Numbered from the stretch's first letter, positions 31,001-46,000 are shown. The stretch: 64,000 nucleotides of DNA from Streptomyces pinistramenti (GCF_020564935.1 NZ_JAJCXB010000001.1:302022-366021), one strand, 5' to 3'. Notes: generated by a model from the letters alone, not told the origin. Numbers and translations: made by a program.

Positions 31001-34000
31001 CCGCGACTGGCTGGTCAGCCACAACCTCGCCCGGGGGGTGGAAGCGTGGGCCGCCGCCTACGAGAACCCGGCCCAGGAAGCCGACCCGGGTGCCGACGTG
31101 GTCCTGGACCCCGAGGTCCGCGCCGACCTGGACGGCGCACGCCTGCCCTCCTACGAGGAGCACGATCCGGACGACGACACCCAGCCGCTGCCGCTGTCCG
31201 AAGAGCCGGAGCAGCACGGGGCCGGCTCCGGGCCCGCCGATGACGAGTCCGCGGAAGCGGACCGGTTGTCCCTCGTCGAGGAGGGCGAAGAGCCCCCGCC
31301 CTACCCGGCTCCTGCCACACCGGCCCCGGAGCCGGTGCGCCGGTGGGCGTCCCGCACCTGGGACGTACCGGAATCCCGGCTGCGCACCTTCACCGCCGAC
31401 GACATCGGGCGACTGGAGGACCTGCGCACGGGCCTCGGCCGCGGCGTCCAGCGGATGCGGAACCTGCTGGACGTGGTCCAGGGGATGCCCGAGGTGCCGT
31501 CCCTGACCGACATGCGGGCCGCGGCGGGCCGCCTGGGCCTGACCGACCCCAAGAACCTCTACCGGGTGCTCAAGCAGCACCCGATGTCACTGGAAACCTT
31601 GCGCACGCTCGGGGGGCGGCATGACCTGACCGCGGTCTTCCAGCCGCTCAACAGGGCGTCGGCGCTGCTGCGCACCTCGGTCGCCGCCCGGGTGGCGACC
31701 CAAATCGCCACGCTGCACGCCGCGTTGCCCGACACCCCGGCGCCGCCCCCGGCCGGCCTTCACGACGATCCCCCCACCACCGCATCCGATGCCGCGGCCC
31801 ACGTCGAATCCGAGCCGAGTCAGGACGACGTGACACCGCAGCACGTGCCGCACGAGCGCGTACCGGACGAAAACGCCCCGGACGAGTCCGTGCAGCCCGC
31901 TGACGGCGAACAGCAGGAGACCGACGGGCCGGGGCATGACGTCGCCCCTCCGGCCTGGTCCGAGTCCCTGATCCACTGGTCCCTCCGGCCCGAGCCGGAG
32001 ACGCCGGAGGCGATGGCCCGGTACGAAGAGGACGCCAGGGAACACTTCCTGACGACGTTTGGGCTGCCCGACAACGAGGAGGTAGGCCGTACCCTGGAGC
32101 AGGTCGCCTCCGTGGCCAATGCCCTCACCCCCGTCGAGCGCGCCTGGCTCTACCGCTTCCTGTCCGACCCCGCCGTGGCAGGGCCGTCGCCGCAGGGCCA
32201 GGAATGGTACGGCCGGTGGTATGCGCCATCGCAGGTGATCTCCGCGCTGACCTGGGCAGCTTCCCGTGCGCGTCATCCACAGAACAGGTGGCGGACGAGC
32301 GGAGCGAGGGCGCTGCGCGAGCACCCCTTCCAGGATGCACTCGGAAGGTTCGACGATCTGCTCACGGAATACGGGCGGAACGGCGCCGACATTCAGCACG
32401 TCTACCCGGTCGTCCCTGGGAGCGCCGGGGTCCTCGACGGCCTCTGGCGAGCTGTCCAGGACGCGGAGGATGTGGCTCTCAGCGCCTTCAGGGAGCACTT
32501 CCACCTGTGGAGCTATCCCTTCGAGAGCCTGCTGGGCGATGCCGCGGCACTCGTCGGAGCCCTGGACACGGGAAGCAGGGGGTGGCTCTACAACCTCGCG
32601 ATCGAGGCGGCGTTCCCCAGCCTCGAACATGTGCCGGCAGACACCCTGGAACTGGGACGGATCCACCCCGCGAACCTGTTGGGGCTCCTGCACTGGGTCG
32701 ACCGGTTCGAAGGCGACACCCTCGCCGGCGGCCGTACCTTGTCGCAGTTGCGCGACATGGTGCCGGGGGAGGCGCTGGCGATTCTGCACGGGCTGGCCGC
32801 GGATTTCGAGCTGCAGTACGGCGTAGCTCTTCGGGATACGTCGGGGGCCATGCCGGACGAGCAACTCGTGCTGCAGGACATCGGAGCGTGGGCCCGGCGC
32901 CAACTGGGCCTGAGCAGGGACGAGTATGCGCAACTGGGGCAGACCGGCGTGACCGTGCCCCAGGCGATCGGCTTCCTTCACGGCCTCAATGCCGACCGGC
33001 GGAGCGGGTATCAGGCGGGCATCCACGACCTGCGGGACCTGCTCGACGTCACTCAGGGCCTGGGGCACTTCCCGGACCGGGATATCCGGCACGTGGCGCA
33101 CGAGGCGGCGGTGCCACCGTCGCTCGGCCCCCTCCTGTACCGGCAGAGCCTCAGCCTCGGGATCGAGTCGGCGGATTTCGCGCTGATGCGGACGTTCCGC
33201 GCCCCGTACATGGAGATGGTGCGGCGCGGCGAGAACCCCCAGGACTTGAGCGACGGGATCGAGGCGCTGCTCGCGGCGAGCGGCGTCGATCTGGCTGTGC
33301 TGGCCCGAACCCCCCGCAGTCCGTTGGTCGATGAGGAGCAGCTGGCGGAGGACCAGGAGCGGGAGCAGGCGTACGTACAGGGGCTCCTGCGCACTCTGCA
33401 CGCCGCCGGTGCGAGTCTCGTCGAGCTGCCGGCGCTGGGGGCGTACCTGAGCACGGAGAGCATGAGGTCCTGGCTGACCGGGCGTCGCCCCTACGCGGAG
33501 CTCAACGGGGACCAGCGGCGCCGGATGTGGGGCCACCACTTCAACGGGAGGCTGACTCCCGAGATGGTCAGCGCCTGGCGTGCCGCACAACTGCGCTCCA
33601 GTGTCGCGCACTTCGAGATGCTGGACGCGCAGTCGTGGTTCGACGTGGCCGACGTGATGGAGATGGCGCGTGGCCGGAACACGGAGCCGGGCGAAGGGAG
33701 GGGATCGGCCCTTGACCCCTACATGAGCACCGCACTGGACCCGGCACAGCTCGCGTCCCTCGCCCACCGGACCCAGGGGATGCCGTACGCACTCCGTGAC
33801 GTGGCCCGCGAAGTGGAGGAGGACCCGCGCTCGCTGCTGCGCAGCGTGATCGAGGGCGGCGGCGAGGACGTCCGGCGTGCCCTGGCGGGCGAGTTCCTGC
33901 GGTGGCCCGACGTCAACGAGGACACCGGGATCGACGCGCAGGAGGCCGTACGCCGCCGCGAACTGACCAACACGACATTGGATCAGTTGAGTTGTGTGCT

Positions 34001-37000
34001 GTTCGTGGACGGACCGCACGCCGCCGTCCGGGAGGCGGCCATGCTGTCGCAGCGCGCACGCGAGGCGGAGGCCGAGCGCCTGGGAGCGCAGGACCCCGAC
34101 AGCACCTGGCTCGGTACGGAGCGGCAGCGGCAGGTGGCCGTGATGAACACCGGGACGGAGCCGGACCGGGACTCCGTCCAGGACCCCGACCTCGATGTCG
34201 TCCCGCACCAGGACCAGGACCAGGACCAGGACCCGGACACGCACTCCGATGCGGGATCCGCCCCCGATGGCCCGCTGCGGCTCCGGGGCGGCGCCGCCCC
34301 GGATGAGGCGTGGTGGAACCAGGACGACTTCGACTCCTACTCCGAGACCGACAGCCTCGCCCCCGTCGAGCAGGCGGACGCTCCGCACGACGACGCGACG
34401 AGTGAGCCGCACACCGTCGAAGAACTGGCCGGCCGGATCGGAGTCGACGCCGAAGACATCGAAGACGTCGAAGAACTGGTCCGGTTCACCGGCATGGACG
34501 GGAACGTGGCGGCGCTGGCGTTCCTCGATCCGCAGCGGCTCGGCGAACTGGTGCGGGACTTCGGCGGGGCGGGCACGGCGGCACGGGTCTCGTCGCACCT
34601 GACGCGCCACGGCCTGCCGTCCGTCGGCGACCTCACCTGGTTCCGCGACCTGTCGGCGCGTGCGACGGGCCCGCAGGCCACCGCTTTCACCCGCTTCGCG
34701 GCTTCGGTTCGTGAGGTCAGGGAGGTGCTGGGCAGCAGCCGGACAGTGCCGGGTCACGAGGTGTTCCGCGAGATCATGACGGGGTGGCGCAGGGCCATGG
34801 ACGGGCAGCGCGCGCTGCCGGACACCGTGGACGTCGCCGGGCTGCTGGCCTTCGCACATGAGCAGCGGCTCGACAGGAACCAGACGGCGGCCCTGGTCCG
34901 GCACGTCGCCGAGGCAGGGCAGCTGTCCGTGGCCTTGACCGGCCTGGTCACGGAATGGCGGGTGCGCCCGTCGGACGTCATCGAGCTGGCAGACGCCCTG
35001 GACATCACGCCGGAACAACTGGCCGTGCTGCCCGGCGAGTTGTCCTGGCTCGGCGATGTCGACGCGCACCAACGCGTCGAGCTCGGCGCGTACCGGCTGC
35101 GCGACCGGCTGGCACAGGTGGGGCTGGAGCCGCGCGATCTCGGCCCGTTCGCCGACCGTGGAGAGCGGCTGGAGCTGAACGACCTGGTGGACTCCGGCGC
35201 CCGGGTGCCGGCCGGCGTCGACGCAGAGTTCCACGCGACCGTGCAGGCGGCATCGAGGGCCATCGGCGTGGACGCACGGGACTTGAACCGCCTCTTCGCC
35301 CGGGAGCTGCGGGAACTGTACCGGGGACGCCGCGAGATCAACGCGCTCCAGGACAGCGACTGGACGCCCCCGGGCCGGTGGAGCGACGCGATGAACGTGC
35401 GACTGCGGGCACTCGGGCTGCGGGGAACCGCCGACTGGGTGGCGCTGTCCCGGCTGGCGGACCGGTTCGGGCCGCTGACGGAGCCCACTTGGGGAACCAG
35501 GAACGAGGCACCGGGCGACAATGCGGAGCAGGCGGCACGGAGCGGCGCACAAGCAGAGCTGGGCGTCATCCGCTACCTGCGGGCCGATCAGTTCCTGCGC
35601 CCGCTCGGCACTTCGGTGCGCGAGCTGATGCACGCATCGCCCGCCACCGTCGACCTCTACGACGCGATCTTCCGCGCGCTGAAACCCAGGCCCGCACTCC
35701 GCACGGACTTCCGCGCCCTGGAGGACCTGCGCCCCCTGCTGCTGGACCGGACACGGGACGGCGGCATGACGCCGCAGCGCGCCCACGACCTGGTGACGGC
35801 CTGGCTGAACGAGTGGCCGACGGCACCACCGCAGACTCCGGAGGCCCCGTCCACCGACACGGCCCCGACAGGCCGGACGCCCCTGACCGACGACGACCTG
35901 CCCGGCTACGGCGACGCCACCTCCCGGACGGAGAACAGCGACACCCCGCCCGCATACGAGGCGTCGCGCCGCGCGGCGGACGAGGCACTGCACCTGCGGG
36001 CGGCGGAGGTCTGGCGCACCCATCGGCCCCTGATGGACGGCTTCACCCCCGAGGAGACCCTCCGTCTCGACACCCTGTACACCCGGCTCGGCGTCCAGCG
36101 GATGCAGCACCTGGTGCACCTTGCCCGGGTCACCGGAGAGGTACCGACCTACGAGGCGTACGAGCAGCAGGCACGCGCGCTGGGGGTGACGCCCAAGGAT
36201 CTTTACCGGGTGCTCAAGCAGTTCCCGGTACGGCTGGACGCGCTGCACCTGCTCGCCGGGCCGCAGGAACCGACGGATATCTTCCGGCCGCTCGTCGGCC
36301 GCCAGCCGTTGTGGTCCAGCCGGAGGGTCGCCCAAGTCCTTGAGGCGTTCAAGAAGTTGGACATGGGCACCCCGGTGCGCTCCGGCATCCACTGGTCGCT
36401 CCAGCCCCAGCTGCTGGTCGACGAGACGGCGGCGCTCCAGCACTTCCGATCCGTGTTCGGCCTGGACGAAGGCTCGCAGTTCGAGGCCCTGCTGCAGGAC
36501 GCGGCCCCGCTGCTGGGCGCCCGTACGCCGCAGGACCGGGCGTGGCTGTACCGCGTCGCGTCGGACCGCGCGTTCACCGGGCCCGGCGACCTGTCGGCAC
36601 GCGAGTGGACCGGCCGCCGGCTGGCGCCCTCGCAGGTCTTCGCGCTGATGCACAGGACCGCCCACAGCTCCATCGGTCACGGGTTCGCCGAGCTGCGTGA
36701 GATGGACTTCCTCGGCGTGCTGGACGCGCTCGACGGCGTGGCGCTCGAATTCGAGCTGGGGGAGGGGATGCCCGTCCAGGAGTTCTACCCGGTGGGCCGG
36801 GGTGGCGCCGGGGTGATGTCTGGCCTCCAGCGCTGGGTCGCCGAGACGATGGGCTTTGAGGACGTCGAACAGTACGTGCACATGGTGTCCCAGGGCCTCA
36901 CGCTCGCGCGGGCGGACGACTTCGCCCGTGACATCGGCGCGGGCGCCGACGAGGCGCTGCGGCTCCACGGCATCAGCAGGGCCCAGGGGCGGCTGCCCGA

Positions 37001-40000
37001 GCAGGAAATCCGCGCCGTGGCGGACGCGTTGGACCTGCCCCGGGCGCTCGGCCCGGCTCTCTACAACCTCACCGTCCTGCTGGAACTCCCCGAGGACCGT
37101 TACCACCTGCTCCGCGGTCTGCGTACCGACCTGCTTGACCACGTGGAGTCCGGAGAGGCGCCGCACAGGTGGCAGGAGGACACCCTTGAGCCCCTGTTGG
37201 AGGACATCGGGGTCGACATGACGGCGCTCCTCGTCGGGCGACCGCAGGCGCTGGCCTACGCGCAGACGGTGCTCACGATGCTGCAGACCCTCCGCCTCGA
37301 CATCGGTGAACTGCCGTATCTGGGTGAGTACGTGGCGCGGAGTTCCTTCGGCGGCACGCAGCTGGGCCTGACCGCCTACCGCGACGGCACCCCCGACGAG
37401 CACCGCAGCCTGTGGCAGTACCTCAGCGGCGCCGGTGACACGGCGCAGGACCAGGTCGACGCCTGGCGTTCGGAGCAACTGGGCGTGGGCAGGGACCGCT
37501 ACGCCGAGCTGGCCGCACAGCCGTGGTTCGACGGTCCGGCCCTGACGGGCCTCGCCCGCGAGCTGGGCCTGAAGGGCGTCGCGGCGTCGCGGCTGGCAAA
37601 GCTGGCCGAGGAATTGCAGATGGTGCCCCGTGGTCTGGTGGGGATCGCGAACGAAGCCGGGACGGGGCGGGCGAAGAGGATCGACCAACTGCTGGCCGAC
37701 GCCCCCGGGGAGCGCGTCACGATGGCGTCGGCGGTGCTGCGCTGGCCGCCCGTGATCGGCACCGACGAGGAGTCGCCGACCGCACGGCAGCGCCGGGAGG
37801 CGACCGGGAACGCGCTGAACGAGGTGGAGTCCGCGCTGTTCAGGTCGGGCCCTGACCTGGCGGAGCAGGTCGCCGCCCGGCTGTCCGAAGCGGAGCGGGC
37901 ACGGGAGCTGGCCGCGCTGCCGGAGGACCGGCGGGCGCACGCCGTGCCGTGGATCGGCACGGAGGACCAGCGGCAGAACCGCCGGGTGGGCGGAGGGCCG
38001 ATGCGGGGCTGGCGCCACACCACGCTCCGGCCGTCGAACGAGACCGGCCTGCCCGCGGCTTCGGGTTCGGGCAGCACGTCGGAAGCGGGCCCGTCGGGTG
38101 CGCGTCCGGGCTCCGGCCCGCACGACGACACCATGACGCACGAGGCCGGGCAGGCGTCGCCCTCCGGGCCCGCGCCGGTGCGGCCGGGGGAACTGACGCC
38201 TCCGCAGCTCGTCGACGCCGTCCGGAGCTACCTGGTGCGGTGGGGCAAGAGCGCCCAGCGCACCGTGTCGGCCGCGCGCCTGGAGGAGGGCTGGGCCTAC
38301 CTGGCCGAGCTGGATGAAGCCGTGCGGGCAGGAACCGCGCCCGAGAGCCTGCGGACGGAGCTGCTGGAGGCTCTGGTCAACGCCGACGCGGCGCGGCCGG
38401 GTGCCCGGCCCTCGCTGCCGGCGGCCGGTGCCGGTGAGCGGGAGTGGATTGCCTGGGATCCGCGATTGCCGCGTCGGGCCAAGGCCCCCAAGGCAACCGC
38501 TGCCCCAGCACTTGTGGCTGACGTGACAGAAATCCACGGTGCGGGACACCCGATGACCGAGGCGGTGACCAGCTTCCTGGACAGTCAGCGGCTCAATCAG
38601 TTCAACCGGCTGCCGTCGGCGCGGATGCGATATGACTACGCGGTGGGGCTCCGGCGGTGGTGGGAGCAGGCGCGGAACGACCTCGGGGAGCTGCACGGCT
38701 CCCCGGATGAGCAGATGCAGCACTTCTTTGCACACCTGGAGGCCACGAAGGCGGCAAGGTCCCGGGGCACCGGCGGCTCCGGTGCGCGGGTTCCCGAGCG
38801 GGTGCGCGTGGCGGTCCAGGCATTCCACGGCCACCTCACCCGAGACCGCCGCCCGGCGATGCAGCGTGTGCAGCACATACTGGAGCATCGATACGGCAAC
38901 GACCCCCTGGCCCGTGTGGTGCCCCACTGGCTGTCCTCGCTCGCAGATCCCACCGGCCCGGCCGCCCCTGTCGCGCAGAAGGAGCACGCGCAGGCATTCC
39001 TCCGCTGGGAGGAGTACCTGCACCAGGGCGGCCGCCATCCGCTGACCGAGGCGGTCCCGCCGTCCCAGGACGACGAATTCGACCACTATCTGCGGGGACT
39101 CCGTACCCCCAAGCTGTCGCTCGACGCCCGCACGGCGCTGCGGAAGCGGCTCGACGCCTTCCAGACCTTCGCCCGGTCCCACCTGGAGCGGCTCGAAGCC
39201 GACCAGCAGCCTCCGCGCACCCGGCCGGACGACGACGTGCCGATGGGCGCGGTGCAACAGGCGGATGCGGGACTCCAGGACGACCCGTGGGGCGGGTTGT
39301 TCGACGACCTGGTGGAGCCGGATGCCGTCGGGGGTGGCGCCGTGCCGGTGGATGACCCGTGGGGCGGGTTGTTCGACGATCTGGTGGAGTCGGATGCCGT
39401 CGGGGGTGGCGCCGTGCCGGTGGATGACCCGTGGGGCGGGTTGTTCGACGACTTGGTGGAGCCGGGCACCGTCGGGGGTGGAGCCGTGCCGGTGGACCTG
39501 GGGCAACAGGCCGGTGGCCCCGGCGCCGATGCGGACGGCGTGTTGCCGTACAGCCACGCCGAATTGACCCTGCAACAGCTCCTGCCACCGGAATTCGCCG
39601 AGATGGCGAGGACGTCGGCCGGCCTGGGTGAAGCCGTGACGCGGTGGCTGGGCGATCCCGCGGCGCGTGCCGAGGTGAGGGGCCGGCTGGACAGTCAGGA
39701 TCCGCTGGGCTTCGCCGTGCTGGCACTCCTTGAGGGCACGCTGAGCGCCATGCCCGTGCACATCGGCCGCTCGTTCCTGTGGGCCGACGAGGACACGTTC
39801 GGCGGCTACCGGACAGGCTCCCTGGTCTCCTTGGGACACGTGCTGCCGGTATCCCGGTATCCGCTTTTTCCAGAGGACGGCCAGAACGTCGAGTTGTTCA
39901 TCGATGACGTGTCGGGGCCGTACATCCCGCACCAATGGCCCGAGTTCCAGGCGGAGTTCCTGGAGGGGGCCGCCATGCTCTCGCGCACCCCGCTCTTCCA

Positions 40001-43000
40001 GGTGGTGCGCGAGGAAGTGCGGCCCCGGGGCTACCGGCGGCTGTATCTGCGTCCGGCGGCGTCCGGCGACGAGCCCTTGGCGCCGCAGGGCACGGGAGAG
40101 GAGCGGGACGACGGTCCCGGGGGCCTTTCCGAGGAGGCGCTGGCCCGCTATACGGAGGCGTCGGGGATCCTGCGGTGGCCGCCGGTGCTGGACGCGGAGC
40201 GGCTGGCGCGGACGCACGCGGCGGTGGCCGAGGTGAGTGAGGTGCTGGCCGCTCAGGGCCGGGAGGTTGCTGAGGCCGTGGCCGTCGAGGCGTCGCAGCG
40301 GGCGCGGGCGGGGGGCCACACCTGGATCGGCACGGAGGACGAGCGGCAGCGGCGGTTGCCCGGAGGCGGGCCGATCCGCCGCAGCGGCGCGCACCGGACC
40401 GGCGCGGTCCGTAAGGACTCCGCACAGGGCCCGGACGGCAGGCGGGAAGCGGGCCCGTCCGGCACCTCTTCGGGCCCCGGACCGCTGGAGTCCGTTGCGG
40501 CCGATGAGACAGTGGCCGTTCCGATGGACACGGACCAGGGCCAGGCCGGGAACTACGTGGCGTGGGCCGAGGCATACGAGGGCCCGGCATCCCGTGAGCA
40601 GCTCGATGAGGGCTGGCGGCTGCTCGCCGACCTGGACGACGAGGTCTACGCCGGCGACACCGGCCCAGAGCTGCGCGACCGGCTGCTGGCCCAGATGGAG
40701 AGGCTGGACGCGGCCGCCGCTCCCAGCCCGTCCGCGCCGTTCGCCCCGTCCCGCCTCCCCGCGGAGGACGCCGATCCCGGTGCCTGGGTCCGGTGGTTCA
40801 ACCTGCTGGGCAACTTCGTGAACGCACCGTTCACGGCCTACCTGCCGCTCTCTCACACCTCCGTGACCCGGTCCACCCTCCACGAGTTCCGGATCAAGTC
40901 GGGAGAACAGTTCCGGCGGGACCTGTGGAAGAACCGGACCGCGGACCACTTCCTGAGGGGCCTTCGGGGCGATGCCGGCCGGGCCATCGACAGGGCGCTG
41001 GCCCGGCTGCGTACCGCCGGCACGGGATCCGCCGCCTCGGCTGCCGACGAGGAGGCGGGCCCCGGCAACGGCCAGGACGGCACACCTGCTGGCGGGACGG
41101 AGCAGTGGCGCGGCGAGGCGCACCGCCTGATCTCGGAACTGCAGCGTGAGGGAGACACGCAGTTCGCCGCAGCCGCGCGCAACTGGCTGAGTGAGGAGCG
41201 GCTGAACCCGTATACCAGGGGCGTGCGCGCCAGTGCCCTGCAGGCATGGCGCCACCATCTCCGTGAGCGGGGCGCACATCCCCTGACCGTCACCATCAGC
41301 CCCTTGCGGGACGACGCGTTCGACGCCTTCCTCGCGGTGCACCAGGAAGCGACGGGCCCAGGGGCGGATGCGAAGCGCCAGAGGAAGCGTGTGCTGGCCA
41401 CCTTGTTCCATGGGCACTTGGTGGTCCACCCGGAACTCCGGGGACACCCGGTCGACGGCGGGGTGGCGGCCACGGATGCATGGCTGTCCGAGCTGGACAC
41501 CACGGTGTCGCTGCTGGACTCGATGGTGGGGGAGACCGGCGTCACCGCCCTGGACCTGGCGATATGGGGGGAGTGGGTCGACCGTGGACTGGCGTATCGC
41601 GAGGAGGTGACGGGCCGGCTTCCGGCCGACCGGGCACAGGACTGGGCGGCGCGGCTGGATGGTGTGCTGGCGCCGTGGCTGACGGCCCGGGAGGGGAACG
41701 CCGCCGCGACCGTACCGGTCACCGACGACTTCATGGACCTGGACCCGGACCTGAGCCTGACGCACGACCTGGGCCCGGAGCCGCGGCAGCCGGACCACCC
41801 GGCGTCAGGAGGCGCCGTTCGGGACAGGTACGAGCCGGTGGCCGTCGCTCGCCTCATCGACCTCTCCCGCTGGCCGGACCGGGCCCGAGGGCTGATCATC
41901 GACCTGGAGGACGTGCACGGGGTGGGAAGCGATGAGGCTCGCCTCGTCGCCGCGTTCCTCCATGAAATCGTCACGTGGGACACCCAGTTGCGCTATGCCG
42001 CGGGGCTGCGGACGTGGTGGCAGCACCTGCCGCAGACGAGGCTGCTGACTCCTGCACCCACCATGGCCACGGACTACGTGGCGCAGGTGCGTTCCGCCGT
42101 GCAGCGAGGCGACACGCCGTCCAGGACAGGCAACAGAGATCTGGCCGCCCCCCGGGCCTTCTACGCCTTCTTGAAGAAGCGGGGCGAGATCGAGGCCGAC
42201 CCGTTCGAGGACAGCGGCGGCACGAACCGACGGTCCGGCGCACCGGAGACGGCTGCCCCGCAGCAGCGGCCGGAGCAGGAGAGCCCCGGTATGCCGGACG
42301 CCGACGCCGTATCGGCCCGGCAGGGAGCGGGCCAGGCGTCGTCGGCACAGACGCAGGAGCCCCCGGCCGGGCCGCACGCCGGACAGCTCGTCGTCGCCGT
42401 CCAGGGCTACCTGCGGTCGTGGAGCAAGAGCCCCCAGGGCGTCGCGGTACCGGCCGCGCGGCAGGAGGAAGGCCGGGAGTACCTGGCACAGCTCGACGAG
42501 GCGGTGCGGGCCGGGCATGACGACGCAGGGCCGCTGCGCGAGCAACTGCTGGCGGCACTGCGGGAGATGGCGCAGGTCGGCTCCGCTACGGCGAACACCG
42601 CGGGCCCGCTGCCGCAGCCGCCCGGGCCCGTGGCGGCCGGCCCGGCACCAGCGGCTGGGAACCCGTCCCCGGGCCATTCCGGCGGGACGGCGCCCGAGGA
42701 GGGCGGGACCGGTCACCCGCAGCCGGCATCCCGCCGCCCCGCACCGGGCGCCGGGAATCGGGTCGTAGGCCCCCGCGCCGCTCGGCGCAAGCCGCTGAAC
42801 CGGCCGGGCGTCCATACGGGCCTGACGGTGAACGAGGCGTTGGCGAAGGTGGCGGAGTGGGGGAGCGAGCAGCTGGACAGCACGGCGCGGGAGTGGCTTG
42901 CGACGCACAAGCAGCACGATGCACTGCAGGAGGACTTGGCGAGGGCGCTGCTTCAGTGGGGTGAGTATCTGCGTGCGCGGGACCGGCATCCGCTGACCGA

Positions 43001-46000
43001 AGAGAATCTGCCGTCGGCCGATGAGGAGTACGACACGTTCCTTTGCATGGTCGCGGGGGCCGATGGCCGGACGCTTCATGGGAGCGTACGCAGTCGTCTG
43101 CGCTCCGATGTGGACGATTTCGTCATGTACCGGCAGAATCCCCACGCGTGGCAGCCGGTGCGCGCCCCCGGGACGAGGGCCGCCGCGCCACGCCCCACTG
43201 CCCCAAGGGCCGTTCCCGGAAGGGAGCCGGCCGGCACGGTGGAGGAATTGCTCGCTCATCTCTCCGTGCGCTACGGCGCCTCGCACCCGCTCGTCGAGGT
43301 GTCGGGTGAGTGGCTCGACGCGCAACAGGCCGTGGGGACCAGGAAGGACCGGAGGCGGGCGCTGGCGGATTGGGAGAAGTACCTGCACGACCGGGACAGG
43401 GATCCGCTGGCGCAGACGGTCAGGCCGTCGGATGACCTGGACCTCCACCGCCACCTGGAGGAGCAGAACATCGGGCCGGCGGGACGCATGAAGCGCCTCG
43501 TCTACCTCGACCAGATCTTCGGGCGTCTCCGGAGCCGGATGCAGGAACGGAACAACCCGGCCACGGCCGACGCGTTGCTTGCCCACCTCTCCGCACGCTA
43601 CGGCGCATCGCACCCGTTCGTCGGGGTATCGCGTGAGTGGCTCGGCGGGGAACAGGGTGCGCAACGGAGCGAGGAGCAGGAAAAGCGGTCCCGTGAGGAC
43701 CGGGTTCGGGCGCTGCGGGGTTGGGAGCAGTACGTGTACGGCCGGGGCAGGGATCCGCTGGCGGAGACGGTGCGGCCGTCGGATGACCAGGAGTTCGCCG
43801 GCCACCTGGCGGAGCAGGGCATCAGCCTGGCGGTACGCATGAAGCACGTCGGCCGCCTCAACCACCTCTTCGACCGGCTCCGGAGCCGGACCGAAGGCCA
43901 TCCCCTCACCGGGACAACACCCAGGGTTCCGGGCGGCACGGTGGATGACCTGCTTGCCCATCTCTCCGTGCGCTACGGCGACTCGCACCCGTTCGTCGAG
44001 GCGACGCGTGAGTGGCTCGACGGGCAACGGAGGGCGCAAAGCGGCGGGCAGCAGGGCGAGTTGACCCGTGCGAACCGGAGGCGGGTGCTGGCGGTCTGGG
44101 GGCAGTACCTGCACGACCGGGGCAGGGATCCGCTGACGGAGGTGGAGCGGCCGTCGAGGGACCAGGACTTCCGCCGCCACCTGAAGGAGCAGAACATCGG
44201 GTCGACGGGGGGCACGCAGCCCTTGCCCCTCCTCGATCAGATCTTCGGGCGGCTCGCTGACAGGCCGCTGGAACAGGTCAATCCGGCTACGGTCGGGGGT
44301 AATTCGTTCACCGCTCCTCTTACGGTCACGAAGCTGCTGTCCGACATGGCAGGCGTGCACGGTGCGACGCACCCCTTCGTCCGGCTGGTGGACGAGTGGC
44401 TCAACCAGCGTCGCCTCGCCCGGAAGAGCCTGCGGACCTATGCGGGTGACATCCGTCCGTGGTGGGAGCAGGCACGGGAAGGGCGCCTGCAATTCCCTGC
44501 CACGCCTCACGAGCAGATGGGCACATTCCTGCGGGACCTGGCGGTATGGGACGTGGCAACGGCGCGTCTGGTCCGGAACGAATCCGGGCCGTCCGCACGG
44601 AAATTGACGAATCATCACCAAATGGCTGCGCGGGCCCTCCACAAGCATGCGGAACGCTGCGGATACCTCGAAGATCTCGCACCGGGCGTCTATCCGGGCC
44701 TGACCATGGACGACGTGTTGGGGCAGCTTGCGGAGCGGGGAGGTGAGGAGCTGGGCAACACGGCGCGGGAGTGGCTCGCGTCGTACGTGCAGCGTGGCGC
44801 GCCGCCGCAGGAGGACCTGGCGAAGGCGCTGCTTCAGTGGAGTGAGTATTTGTGGGGGCGGAGCCGGCATCCGCTGACCGAGAGGAACCTGCCGTCGGCC
44901 GATGAGGAGTACGACACGTTCCTCGGCGGGGTCCAGGGGGCCGACGGCAGGACGCTCCAGGCGGATGAGCGCAGGCGCCTGCGCTCCGACGCGGACGATT
45001 TCCTCATGCACCGGCTAAGCCCCCAGGAGTGGCAGTCGGCGCGCGACACCGGGGCGACAGCCCGGGTTCCGGTCATCGTGGACGAATTGCTCGCCCATCT
45101 CTCCGCGCGCTACGGCGACTCGCACCCACTCGTCGAGGCGTCGGGCGAGTGGCTCGGCGGGCAGCTGCGAGCGCAGACCGCGGTGAACCGGGGTCTGGCG
45201 CTGGCGGGTTGGGAGCGCTACCTGCACGACCGGGGCAGGGATCCGCTGGCGGAGACGGTGCTGCCGTCGAAGGACCAGGCTCTCCGCCGCCACCTGGAGG
45301 AACGGAACGTCGAGGCGGCGGAACGCACGGAGCGCCTCGGCCAACTCGACCAGATCTTCTGGCGACTCCGGAGCCGGGCGCCGGGACGGAACGACCCGGC
45401 GACCACCCAAGGCAGTACTCAGGGGCCGTCGGCGCCTGTGCCGGAGACCCCGGCGGTGGTGGCCGCCCGGCAGATCGAGGATGCGGCCGACAGCTATCTG
45501 CGCAGGGCCGAGAGCGCGGCCGAAGCCTCGTCGGCGCAGGTGGAGGAGGGCTGGAACCATCTCGTCCGGCTCGACGACGCGGTGCGGGCCGGCACGGTCG
45601 GCCCGGACCTGCGCGCTCGTCTCCTGAACGCCCTGGCAGGGCTGGAACGGACCGACACCATGGCGCCGCGGATGGCGTCCACGCTGCCCCTCGGCATCGA
45701 CATCCCGCGTGTGGGGGACAGCTGGGCCGACGCGCTGGAGGCGACCGTCGCGTCGTTGGAGGAGGCCGCGGGGCGCGACGGGCTGAGCGCGGAGCAGATC
45801 AGGCTGGGGCGGCGCCGCCGGCGCGACCTGTGGCATGCCGAGGTCCGCCGTCGGCTGCCGGAACAGCTGCCGGTGGAGATGACCCGGCGGCTGAACCAGG
45901 CGCTCAGCAGGCCCGCGCCCGGCGCCGTGGAGGCCACGGACGCGCCGCTGCCCGTCGCGCGCCGGACCGGGGCGTCGGGGCAGCTCCCGCAGTCGACGAA

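Noticed and set aside
39279..39494. CRISPR-like array
   Set aside because: Repeats are in frame, contiguous, 72 nt long and without spacers; they are protein repeats.
31587..41798. A 3,403-codon open frame on the minus strand, and others antisense to the giant gene (12288-18458, 18588-24692)
   Set aside because: Long antisense frames without stops are expected opposite genes with very high GC at third codon positions. They show no recognisable domain, are biased to Arg/Gly/Val/His and mirror the giant gene's codon phase.
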